Source: UBA1351 sp963677625 (GTDB taxonomy: Bacteria; Bacillota; Clostridia; Lachnospirales; Vallitaleaceae). From it: 64,000 nt of DNA. Made by a program: the position numbers and the translations under genes. Shown here one piece after another: positions 29,136 through 39,000 of this stretch (positions are counted from its first letter, which is position 1; each line of letters starts with the position of its first letter). Below the pieces are notes generated by a model that had not been told where the DNA came from, made no database searches, and was given only the letters and a program-made list of their open reading frames with translations. Location: the NCBI GenBank assembly GCA_963677625.2, contig CAXXSW010000007.1, positions 186,001-250,000 of the forward strand. The letters run 5' to 3'.

Positions 29136-30935
29136 CTACTTACACAAGTCTTCCAGCTGGTCAATGAGACTGGCAACATAGGCAACAGCACTCTTTACAG
29201 GTTTATCGCTGAACATATCCATACCAGCTACTTTGAAAAGATCCAAAGGCTTAAGCCTACCGCCTTCTTTTAGCATATTGATCCATCGATCGACAGCTGG
29301 TTGACCCTCCTCAAAAATTTTCTCACTAACTGCTGTTGAGGCGGTTAGCCCTGCTGAATACGTGTATGGATATAGACCCATGTAATAATGGGGTTGTCTC
29401 ATCCATGTCATACCTGCATCCTCATCAATATCCACGGCCTCACCCCAAAAGCCTTTCAAGACCTCAAGCTTGGTACGATTTAAGAGGGCAGATGTTAATG
29501 GCTGACCGCTTTCAGCTAAATCATAGACCCGCCTCTGGAATTCACCTTCAAGAAGATGGGTAACAAAGTTATGATAATAAGTGGCAAGGAATTGTAATAT
29601 AACCCACTTTCTCATCTTAGGATCATCATATTTTTGAAGCAAATACCGTCCTAGTATCATCTCATTCATCGTTGATGGAGCTTCAACGGTATACCTAGAA
29701 GGGCGAGTATTAAGATAGGATTGTTCCCTGTTAGCAAGTGTAAAATGACTGGCATGGCCCAATTCGTGGATAAGGGTAAAAGCATCCCTCATATTATTCT
29801 GAAAAGTCACGAGAATATAGGAATGACATCCATAAGGTGAAGCACAAAAAGCTCCTGTTGATTTGCCTATATTATCTCCATAATCAATCCATCTATTATC
29901 AAAAGCTTCATGAATAATTTCCATATATTCGGGCCCCATAATCTGTAGAGCTTCTATTATAACTTTTTTAGCCTCTTCATAGGAGGCAGATGGATTATAG
30001 GTATTATCCATAGGTGCTTTCAAATCATAATAGTGCAAAGTCTCAAGACCCAATTGTTCTTTTAAAAGATTGGCATAACGGCGCATATGGGGCGCTAATT
30101 CTTTATAGATTACATTTAACTGTCTTTCATACATTTCCTCAGTTACATGTTGGGACCTAAGAAGCATTTCAGTAACATTCTTATAGCCTCTCAGTTTTGC
30201 CATAATAACTTCCTGTTTAACTTGAGTATTATAAATAGAAGCATAGGTGTTATTATATTGTTTCAATGTTTTGTTGAAGGATTCATAGGCTTTCTTTCGA
30301 ATATGTGCATCCTCATGAAAGGCATATGTACCTTCATATAGGGCAAAGGAATTATGTAACTCCTTGCCCTCTTTATCTTCAAAACTATCAAAAACCATAT
30401 CAGCAAGTTTCGACACAGAGTATGTCCTATATGGAGCTTCATGAACTTCACTAAGCGAAGCTAAAACTTGCTCAGTCTCTTTAGTCAACTTATGCTGTTT
30501 CTCTTCAAAAAGATCCTCTAAGAACCGACGGTAGTTCTCCAACTTGTCTTCATCACTAAAGATTGCTTCAAACTTATCATTATCCATTTCCATGATTTCT
30601 TCAGTTACAAAAGTAGTTGCTGTTTCAAACCGACTGGCAAGAGCACCAAAGCGCATATACTTTTCTTGGCTCCTAGTGTCCGATGCATCAACTGCCTGTC
30701 CTAGGTGGGCATAATTAGCTAACCTATATACATCAACAATCATCTGCTCGTAAGCTACGATTCCTTGGTATAATGTCTGTCCATTTTCTGTAAGGCGTCC
30801 TTCATAGCTAACAAAATCATTAATGGTTTCATCCATCTTAGCAAGTGCTTCCTCAAAGGCTTCTTCACTTGGATATAGATCCTCTAATTTCCAGGTTTGT
30901 TCAATTGGTATTTCTTGTCTTGTTTTTCTCTCCAC
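29136..30935 (-). CDS. pepF: Oligoendopeptidase F (M3 family)
   Basis: 599 residues, the usual PepF length. The zinc motif HELGHA is at about 387, with the third ligand Glu in STMNEMILGRYLL about 28 residues on. N-terminal helices 1-190 are of M3B type (RQEIPIEQTWKLEDLYPSEE). The enzyme is cytoplasmic and cuts peptides of about 7-17 residues. Translation starts at GTG with AAGGAG 7 bases upstream. The TetR gene lies upstream on the same strand, 100 bases away, with no visible terminator, so low co-transcription is possible. Confidence 0.95.
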   Translation of the reverse strand: MERKTRQEIPIEQTWKLEDLYPSEEAFEEALAKMDETINDFVSYEGRLTENGQTLYQGIVAYEQMIVDVYRLANYAHLGQAVDASDTRSQEKYMRFGALASRFETATTFVTEEIMEMDNDKFEAIFSDEDKLENYRRFLEDLFEEKQHKLTKETEQVLASLSEVHEAPYRTYSVSKLADMVFDSFEDKEGKELHNSFALYEGTYAFHEDAHIRKKAYESFNKTLKQYNNTYASIYNTQVKQEVIMAKLRGYKNVTEMLLRSQHVTEEMYERQLNVIYKELAPHMRRYANLLKEQLGLETLHYYDLKAPMDNTYNPSASYEEAKKVIIEALQIMGPEYMEIIHEAFDNRWIDYGDNIGKSTGAFCASPYGCHSYILVTFQNNMRDAFTLIHELGHASHFTLANREQSYLNTRPSRYTVEAPSTMNEMILGRYLLQKYDDPKMRKWVILQFLATYYHNFVTHLLEGEFQRRVYDLAESGQPLTSALLNRTKLEVLKGFWGEAVDIDEDAGMTWMRQPHYYMGLYPYTYSAGLTASTAVSEKIFEEGQPAVDRWINMLKEGGRLKPLDLFKVAGMDMFSDKPVKSAVAYVASLIDQLEDLCK

Positions 30936-31034
30936 ACTTTTTCTCCTTACACAAATATTCTATATTTATCATAACATGACCACCTAAGAATGCAACAGAG
31001 AAGTCCATTCTTAGCCTTATAGATGAAGCCTCCA

Positions 31035-31607
31035 TTAAGTGCTAAAGCGCTCTACTAATTCTACAAATCTATTGTCCATCGTTTTCTCAATCTTCTTCCA
31101 TACTTCTTCTTTTGGAGTCTTAAGATTCTCTCCTATCCAATAAAGAAGGATACCGCTAAAGGCACTGCAATAAAAACGAAGGATAAATGCCCGATCATCT
31201 TTGGAAATTTCGTATGACCCAACCTGTCTTTGAGGACCGACAACTTCATCAAGTACCCCTCCTAGAAGATCACCTAAAACTTCTGCTAAAAACATTTCAA
31301 GGTGATCTTTACCCAAGGACTTATAGGTGGAAATGCAAAATGCCTTATTAGTTTCCACATAAGTAAGAATCTGTTCCAGCCCTTCATTCCAGGTATCATA
31401 AGACCTTGAATTAGCTATGGCACCTACTGCCTCTGTCTTGTAAATCCATCCCAGAAGATCATATATATCCTTAAAATGATAATAAAATGTCTGACGATTG
31501 ATATCACACTTTTCAACTAACTCAGTTACAGTAATATGCTCAATAAGCTTATGATTCATCATATCTTTTAGGTTAGTTGCTATTAGCTGTTTAGTATATT
31601 TGGACAT
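31035..31607 (-). CDS. TetR-family regulator (DhaS-like), probable repressor of oleate hydratase
   Basis: 190 residues; the N-terminal helix-turn-helix reads HITVTELVEKCDINRQTFYYHFKD, and the C-terminal part is of the TetR_C_8 type seen in DhaS-like proteins. AGGAGG lies 7 bases before the ATG. It is divergent from the oleate hydratase gene, and inverted repeats (TTGTC-N9-GACAA at 31657-31675) overlap that gene's -35 element. It probably represses the hydratase until a fatty acid is bound; that ligand is inferred from the neighbour. Confidence 0.88.
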   Translation of the reverse strand: MSKYTKQLIATNLKDMMNHKLIEHITVTELVEKCDINRQTFYYHFKDIYDLLGWIYKTEAVGAIANSRSYDTWNEGLEQILTYVETNKAFCISTYKSLGKDHLEMFLAEVLGDLLGGVLDEVVGPQRQVGSYEISKDDRAFILRFYCSAFSGILLYWIGENLKTPKEEVWKKIEKTMDNRFVELVERFST

Positions 31608-31656
31608 GTATTTCCTCCTGTAAATCCTTATGCCATTTTACTACAAAAACCCTTAT

Positions 31657-31696
31657 TTGTCTAAATTTTTGACAATTAACCGGCTTTGTCTATACA
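31657..31696 (+). promoter_or_regulatory. Oleate hydratase promoter with overlapping TetR operator candidate
   Basis: TTGACA (31669-31674), a 16-base spacer and TATACA (31691-31696) form the promoter. TTGTC-N9-GACAA (31657-31675) overlaps the -35, and GCTTTGT-CTA-TACAAGC (31683-31699) overlaps the -10. The regulator is likely the divergent TetR protein. Confidence 0.55.
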
Positions 31697-31752
31697 AGCT
31701 TTCATATTCATTCAGTACAATAAAGCTAACAACATTTTTAGGAGGAAAATTA

Positions 31753-33521
31753 TGTATTACAGTAATGGTAATTATGAAGCATTAGCCCGACCCAAAAAAC
31801 CAGTCGGCGTTGAAAACAAAAAAGCATATCTTATTGGCTCAGGTCTTGCATCTCTTTCTGCGGCTGCCTTCTTAATTCGAGACGGCCAAATGAAGGGAGA
31901 TCAAATTCATATTTTTGAAGAACTTAAAATCGGTGGTGGTGGCCTAGACGGTATCTACGAAGACGGTCGTGGATTTGTTATTCGTGGTGGTCGTGAAATG
32001 GAAAATCACTTCGAATGTCTATGGGATCTTTTCTCTTCCATTCCATCACTGGAAGTAGATGGAGCTTCAGTTCTTGATGAATTCTACTGGCTCAACAAGG
32101 AAGACCCTAACTATTCACTTCAAAGAGCAATCATCAACAAGGGTCAAGATGCCCATACTGACGGTAAGTTTACCCTTTCACCAAAGGCCTCAACTGAAAT
32201 CGTCAAACTCTTTATGACAAGTGAAGATAAATTGGATAACATGAAAATTACAGACGTCTTTTCTGAAGAGTTTTTTGCCTCAAACTTCTGGTTATACTGG
32301 CAAACCATGTTTGCTTTCGAGCCATGGCATAGTGCTACCGAAATGCGGAGATATTTAACTAGATTCATTCATCATATTGGAGGACTTCCAGACTTTTCAG
32401 CCTTGAAGTTTACTAAATATAACCAATATGAATCCTTGGCCCTGCCATTAATTAAGTATCTTGAGGGACATGGGGTTACTATTGAGTATGGCGTCACCGT
32501 TAAAAATGTTCTTTTCGACATTGCAAGTGACAAAAAAGTTGCTAAACAACTTGTGCTTGACAGAGACGGTGTTGAAACAAGAATGGACCTCACCGCCAAT
32601 GACCTGGTCTTTATCACCAATGGGTCTAATACAGAAAACTCAACACTTGGCGACCAAGACCATGCACCAGAATTCAATAAAAGTTTGGGTGGAAGCTGGG
32701 AACTATGGAAGGCAATCGCTGATCAAGATGAAGCTTTTGGTAAACCTGATAAATTCTGTGGAAATATTGATGAATCCTATTGGGAATCAGCAACAGTAAC
32801 AACCCTTGATGACAAAATCCCACCATATATCGAAAAAATATGTAAGCGGGATCCCTTCTCAGGTAAAGTTGTATCAGGTGGTATCGTATCTGTCAAAGAT
32901 TCTAGTTGGCTCATGAGTTTCACTTTAAACCGACAACCACACTTTAAGGCTCAAAAAGAAAATGAGCTAGTTATATGGATTTACAGTTTATACTGTGACA
33001 AACCTGGTGATTACATTAAAAAAGCAATGAAAGACTGTACTGGTGTAGAAATCACAAAAGAGTGGCTTTACCATATGGGTGTTCCAGTAGAAGAAATCGA
33101 TGAAATGGCTGAAAAGTCAGCTGTTTGTGTACCATGTATGATGCCATACGTAACTGCCTACTTTATGCCTAGAGCAAAGGGTGACAGACCTAATGTTGTA
33201 CCAGAAGGATGTGTGAATGCTGCCTTTATCGGAAACTTTGCTGAAACACCACGAGACACCGTATTCACAACAGAATATTCTGTACGAACCGCTATGGAAG
33301 CCGTATACACCCTCCTTGATGTAGACCGAGGTGTACCGGAAGTATTTGCTTCTGCTTACGATATCAGAACTCTTCTTGATTCAACTGCTAAAATGATGGA
33401 CGGTGCTAAACTGACAGACCTTCCACTTCCCGCTGAAAAGAAAATGGCTGCACTTAAGTATGTCGGTCTACTTCAAGATACAGTTGCCTTGGATTTAATT
33501 AAAGAGTATAAACTTATCTAG
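31753..33521 (+). CDS. ohyA: Oleate hydratase (fatty acid double-bond hydratase, MCRA family)
   Basis: The start is the ATG of YYSNGNYEALARP, 7 bases after AGGAGG, which gives 589 residues, the family's usual size; an upstream in-frame ATG has no ribosome site. The FAD-binding Gly motif is at LIGSGLASLSAAAF (27-40). GIYEDGRGFVIRGGREMENH (67-86) is diagnostic; Glu82 falls at the position known as a catalytic Glu in the Staphylococcus enzyme. The enzyme adds water to unsaturated fatty acids such as oleic or linoleic acid, giving hydroxy fatty acids, and protects Gram-positive bacteria against toxic fatty acids. FAD is a structural cofactor. It is likely controlled by the divergent TetR protein and has its own terminator. 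Confidence 0.95.
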
Positions 33522-33562
33522 ACAATCACTTATAAGATTTACATCACTATTTATATAACTAA

Positions 33563-33597
33563 AAACCACAGATAAACGCTTATCTGTGGTTTTTTAT
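33563..33597 (+). terminator. Terminator after oleate hydratase
   Basis: AAACCACAGATAA pairs with TTATCTGTGGTTT around a short loop, followed by T-runs. It lies about 40 bases after the stop codon. Confidence 0.85.
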
Positions 33598-33627
33598 TTT
33601 GACTAAAAGCTTCTATATTCTAACAAA

Positions 33628-34911
33628 TTAAAAGCTGTCATAATTCTCATCTACCCATTCAAGATAGGCCTCACTCAACTCTCCTTTAGTCATACCCAAT
33701 ACAGTCTGTATAACCTCTGTAGCAGTTTTTTGGTTATTGGATTCAAAGGTGGGATTAAGGGTAGAGTCGTGAAAAGGCTTCTTCCCAGCTTCTTCAAAAA
33801 GACCAATCATGGTATCCCTTCCAAAGGTATCATGAATAAACTTCATATATAAGTAAGATGTGTCATAGAAATCGACAATCTCCTTATGGGTTACTGAGTC
33901 AGACCCTAAATCTGTTCTTTCCAAATCCTCTATGGTCTGAGCCACACCTCCTTTGGTCATTTCAGCAAGTACGGAGGAATAACCTTTATCATAATAGGCG
34001 GAGCCATCAAACATAGCAATACCTTCTAACATCCATCCTGGTAAATTATTATTACACATTCTAATGGTAATATGATGAACCAATTCATGCTGAACAACTC
34101 CAGGGTAACCCTTGTATGTGTCCGGATGTCCTGTAAAAAGTTTTAGAGATTCATCAGGTTCCGACCAACCTGTAAAAAGCCAAGGGTTGGATGGGATACA
34201 GCGCTGCCGAAGCATTTCCTGACTATGAAAAAGCTTCATTTCATATCCATCCAAAGGCTTCATCTCATACATAAGATCCAAGTGGTCAAAGGCATCATCA
34301 AGCATTTGTCGAAATTCATCCACTCTTACTTCACCCTCCATATATTTGACTACAAACCTGTCTGTCTCCATCAATTCAAAATCATATCCATGATCCATCC
34401 ATCCCTTTTCTTCTCTTACAAAGAGTAGGGGGTAAGTAAAATCAAAGGTCTCATTGGTCTTGTGTTTCTGGTGGATAAGAACCCTAGCTGAATCCGTATC
34501 AATCATATCAACTGACTCAACTTCCAGAGATAGGTCATGAATCCTCTCATCAATCATTTCCATAAACCAACGTTCTTGCTCATTATAGAAAAACTGGTTT
34601 TCCCTAGTTATTACTGACATATAGAGATCATAATCTTCTTCCTCAATAGCCTTGACCCTATCTGATATAATATGGTGGATGACCTGGTTAAGATCAGATG
34701 GATCTTCCTCAACCACTGGGACTTCATTTTCATTATCATTGTCTAGTTTGACTTCAATCTTGGAATTACTATTTTGGGCCCCATCCTTTTCATCTAATAT
34801 TACTTGACTGCTATTACATCCTGTAATTATAAAGCTTAAAAGAAGAAATAGAAACCAAGCTTTATGAAAGCTAAAGTAACTCCTACTAGATTTATAATTA
34901 AATTTCACCAC
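33628..34911 (-). CDS. Lipoprotein metallopeptidase (gluzincin, peptidase MA-like)
   Basis: The GTG start lies 8 bases after AGGAGG. A short basic lead precedes the signal FLFLLLSFIITGC. After an acidic Asn-rich linker there is a helical NTF2-like region (about 70-180) and then the peptidase domain: the zinc motif HELVHH at about 274, followed by the third ligand Glu in GWMLEGIAMF. Such proteins are extracellular membrane-anchored peptidases. It follows the MEMO-like lipoprotein and alpha-2-macroglobulin-like genes on the same strand with a 110-base gap, which suggests a shared extracellular role. The substrate is unknown. Confidence 0.85.
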   Translation of the reverse strand: MVKFNYKSSRSYFSFHKAWFLFLLLSFIITGCNSSQVILDEKDGAQNSNSKIEVKLDNDNENEVPVVEEDPSDLNQVIHHIISDRVKAIEEEDYDLYMSVITRENQFFYNEQERWFMEMIDERIHDLSLEVESVDMIDTDSARVLIHQKHKTNETFDFTYPLLFVREEKGWMDHGYDFELMETDRFVVKYMEGEVRVDEFRQMLDDAFDHLDLMYEMKPLDGYEMKLFHSQEMLRQRCIPSNPWLFTGWSEPDESLKLFTGHPDTYKGYPGVVQHELVHHITIRMCNNNLPGWMLEGIAMFDGSAYYDKGYSSVLAEMTKGGVAQTIEDLERTDLGSDSVTHKEIVDFYDTSYLYMKFIHDTFGRDTMIGLFEEAGKKPFHDSTLNPTFESNNQKTATEVIQTVLGMTKGELSEAYLEWVDENYDSF

Positions 34912-35021
34912 TTAAGCCGCCTCCTTATTCCCTCTCTTCTATTCCTTAAAATTCTTCTTAATGGCACAAAAGCCTATATTCATTGTATCAAATATAGGCT
35001 AAGAATACATATACAATTCAT

Positions 35022-36089
35022 TTATTTCCCATAATATACAACTTGAAAATAAGAAGTTGTTTCAATACTATTCATTCGTCCAGTAATCCTGGCTGAATTA
35101 CTATGATTAAATATCTCCGGTCTAAAAGTTTCATACCTTTTTTCAAGTAGCAAAGTCAAAAGTCCAAAGGTACTTGGAGAATCAATATAATCATTGGACA
35201 AGTTACTCATGGTCTCATAATCATTGTCTAGGATTAGACTTCTGGTATATTCATCATTAAGTTCAGCTTCTTCAGCAGTCAAGTAATGGGAAAAATCAAT
35301 GGAGCCTACAAACAAGGTCTTCCTCTCTCCAATAACTTCATCAATAGTATCCGCTAGTCGTTCAAGATTTGACAAGTCTCTAGTTTCAGCCAGCATAATG
35401 GATAAAACTTTTGCTTGAGGAAAGTAAGTCTTGATATAAGGCATATGAACCAATTGACCATGTTCTAATTCTAAGTATGATGGCTCTGCAATATTAATTA
35501 GACTATCTGTTTCAGCTGTCATTTGTGTAAGAGCATATATAAGCTCTTGATCAACAGAAACCTGACCTTGATAAGTATAATAATCACTAGCACCAATTTG
35601 AACTCTGGGTCCAGCAGTATAATGGTTGGGACTAATCAGAACTATCAGGTCATAATCTTCCACCTTACTGACTGATTCATAAAAATCAGCAATAAAACTA
35701 TTGGCAACCAGATGATGAGGAATAATACCTGCAAGAACAGGATTATTTTCTTCAAACTGAATTCTTTTATAATCACCAGCTTTGTAATACGTTTCTCCAC
35801 TGATGCCTTCTAGAAAAGTAGTTTCAGTAATTAGGTTTCTTGTATCAATCTGATTATCTTCATAGGCCGGGATTAACCCCTTGGCCTTATCATCACTCAT
35901 ATCGTCCTTAACAAGATAGTCTTGATCACTAGTTTCCTGTTCTTCTAATCGATTTTCACCTTGAGCTTTAGGTCCAATTATCTCATCAGGACCATTCACC
36001 CCTAAAAAAGTGCAAGAAGTCAAAAGAATTAAAACAATCAGAAAACTAGTCCAATAACTCAATCTTTTTATTCTTCGATTGTCACCCAT
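35022..36089 (-). CDS. AmmeMemoRadiSam system protein B (MEMO family), lipoprotein form
   Basis: The C-terminal 250 residues match MEMO/AMMECR1-partner proteins: LAGIIPHHLVANSFIADFYE, LIVLISPNHYTAG, ELEHGQLVHMPYIKTYFPQ, and LFVGSIDFSHYLT, with the conserved His and Asp residues that resemble an iron-dependent dioxygenase-like site. The N-terminus is a lipoprotein signal (LILLTSCTF), so this copy works outside the membrane, unlike the cytoplasmic MEMO proteins. It overlaps the end of the alpha-2-macroglobulin-like gene by 22 bases, so the two must be co-transcribed. The role of bacterial MEMO proteins is not established. Confidence 0.85.
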   Translation of the reverse strand: MGDNRRIKRLSYWTSFLIVLILLTSCTFLGVNGPDEIIGPKAQGENRLEEQETSDQDYLVKDDMSDDKAKGLIPAYEDNQIDTRNLITETTFLEGISGETYYKAGDYKRIQFEENNPVLAGIIPHHLVANSFIADFYESVSKVEDYDLIVLISPNHYTAGPRVQIGASDYYTYQGQVSVDQELIYALTQMTAETDSLINIAEPSYLELEHGQLVHMPYIKTYFPQAKVLSIMLAETRDLSNLERLADTIDEVIGERKTLFVGSIDFSHYLTAEEAELNDEYTRSLILDNDYETMSNLSNDYIDSPSTFGLLTLLLEKRYETFRPEIFNHSNSARITGRMNSIETTSYFQVVYYGK

Positions 36090-39000
36090 GTTTCTTCACC
36101 TATCCAAACTTCCCCTTCCCAAGGTCTTGCAAAAATAGAAGGTTCACTTTTATATGTACCAGGAGCTGTAGCTTTTGCTAAATATTTGAATGTCAATGAA
36201 CTTTGCGCTCCATAGTTCCACCTTCTACCTCCGCGAAGGTCTACCATTTGTCCAATACTGTCACCATACAAATAAGTTGATTCTGGATCGTCCAATACAC
36301 TTACAAAGGCTAATCCTGCCGGCAATACATCCTGAATCTTAAAATATCCTGCTCCATCTAAATGAGTAACAACCAGCTCAACCTCCACTTCATCACCTAT
36401 ATGTATAGGTCCTCCTTGGACATTTTTGTAGGTCTTACTTACTGATACTTCCTGATTACCTAAATCATCAGCAAAACCGACATATTCATGAACTGCAACT
36501 AATTCACCTGTATAACTTACCAAACGGAAGGTCTTGGCCTCCTCTGGAGTCATTGTCAATTGAACACTATCCCTGAAACCTATGTTGGCACTAGTTTCAA
36601 GTCCATTTAGTTCATAAACAAATTCACTGTTAAGAACCGGTGGCTCCAAAGCTTTTAAGTAGATAAGTTTTTCTGGATCATCAATTCTATACTCAAGATA
36701 TTTCGTATAGTTCCTTTTACTAATATTATCATATATCCTCTTTGCTTCATCCATTCGATCCATCTCGGTCATGACAGCTAGCATATTGAACTGCATCATT
36801 TCGTCCATTTCCTTATTACTATTGAACTGTAGAGGTAGAATTTCTGTTGAAAACTCTTCTTCATAGGCAATGAATTCTAGTATCTGGTCAGCTCTTGAAT
36901 ACTTACCTGCATCAAGACTGGCACGGAGTAAGATCATCTTAGCTTCAAGACTGGTAATTCTATCCCATTCCTTCATGATCTCATCATATATATCAGGACT
37001 TTCTATTCCTTCTTCAACAGCCATCCAAATATAAGCCATCATATTTGCAGTAATGACTTCATCCTTTCTATAACCTAACCTTTTCTCCTCATTCAAGCTT
37101 TTAATCAAACGGTCATAAATATAGGTGTCCACATAGTCTCGATATCCAATAGTGAGAAGTCTGGCAGTCATGACTGGGTCAAATTCCCCCGCATCTAATG
37201 GCTTAATCAATCCGTCAATTGATGGAATATTAACACGGCTTCTATCTGTTTCTTCTCCAAATAAATCAGCCCTATACCAATCAGCCAATCCACCAACAAC
37301 CCCTCTTCCGTTATGGTCATCTCTTTTCAATCCTACCAAAGAACTTAACTTGTTATAGAAGTCCCTGGCCTCTCGATTGTACACAGAAAGACTTGATACA
37401 TTGTTGTTATGGTTAATAATCAGACTATCAGTGACAGCTTCTTCTATTACCATATCATAGTTAGCAATATGATCCGTTACTTCCAATGGAAGTCTAATAC
37501 CATCCCTGTGGTCTCCACTGGTTACCGATGCTTCTACACTATAGACACCAAGGGGGAGTTGACCCAAGTGAACCTGAACACGGTTACCAAACATGTCATC
37601 CACAGATTTTTCGAATATCATCTCTCCATCTCCATCAAAAACCTGTATAAAGTAAGTAACTGTCTCACCCATCAGAGAGAGATCACCTGCGGATTTCACA
37701 CTAATAAAGATATCATCACCTTCTAGATAACGTTCCTCACTCATAATATCTCCAAAGAAGGGAAGGCCTGATGAAACATTGCTGACTTTTTTAGCACAAA
37801 GTAATTGACCGTTATAACCTGTAACAGTAACTCTCCAAGAAGTTATGTTATCCGGCAAAACGAAAGATCCACGATAGATACCTGAAGAATCCACCACTAC
37901 ATTCTGGAAATACGTCGTATCCTGAAAGTCGTCTCTAAAGACCTCTCCACCACCTTCACCACCTTTTTCTGCCATATTCGGGTTATCAGTAATCGGTGTT
38001 AAGAGGAAAGATGCTATGATATTGGGATTATAATCTCCTTGATACATTTCATTAAGTGGATCATCATCATCTTCAATAATATCGAAGATTGCTTCATCCA
38101 CAACACTGACATTGACTCCGGCCTCCACTGGATTCCCCTCTCTGTCGAGACATGTCAACTGATAGTTAACCGTTTCACCAGGCTTATAGGCATCCTTGTC
38201 AAAATTCACTGATAAATCCATTTCCAAACTCGTGTAATCAATGTAAATATATCTCTCCATATTCCAGTTGTTAAACATAAATTCACCATTATAATATATA
38301 GCTTTTATATGAGTATCTGGCATCCTTGACTCATCCATGACAATATCGACTAAAGACTCATCCGTCAGGTGATAATAGTTGATTCCATTTCTTTCTTCAA
38401 CAATCAGAAGCTTGTCCTTATCACTGTCAATGGATTGACCGTTGAAAAGGAGTTCCATAGTAATAGGCTCGTCAAGGTCAAAAGAAGTACGCCAGCTATT
38501 TTCCTCATTAGAATTCCTGCCTCTAATATCTAACCTAAAGCCTTCATCGTTAGCATCGTAAGGATTGTACCACTTACTTGTATAGTAATGAGTAGATTCT
38601 ACCACTTTTCTATCTGAATTATCTGTTGTTGTCATTATAGCCGTGTAAAATCTTCCGTCAATTAGACCATCATACTCTATCTTTGCCTGACCATTTTCGT
38701 CTGTAATCGTAGAGTCTTTGTGTACAATAGATTCATGTTTAATGTTTTTGTAAACATTGTACTGGGTCTTATATATAGCATTATATTTCTGTTCAACAAA
38801 AACCTGCTCATAGTAAACTTCTTTAATGGAAATGTCAACCTGCTTACCTGAAACAGGGTCACCTTTAAAAGTATCATAGTCATAAGGATCTGCAGACTCA
38901 CTGACAAGAATATCATGGCAAGACATACTGACGATAGCTTTTCCATCTTGGTTTTCAATATTTCCTTCTATCATCATATCCCTAGGAAAAACATTCAAAT

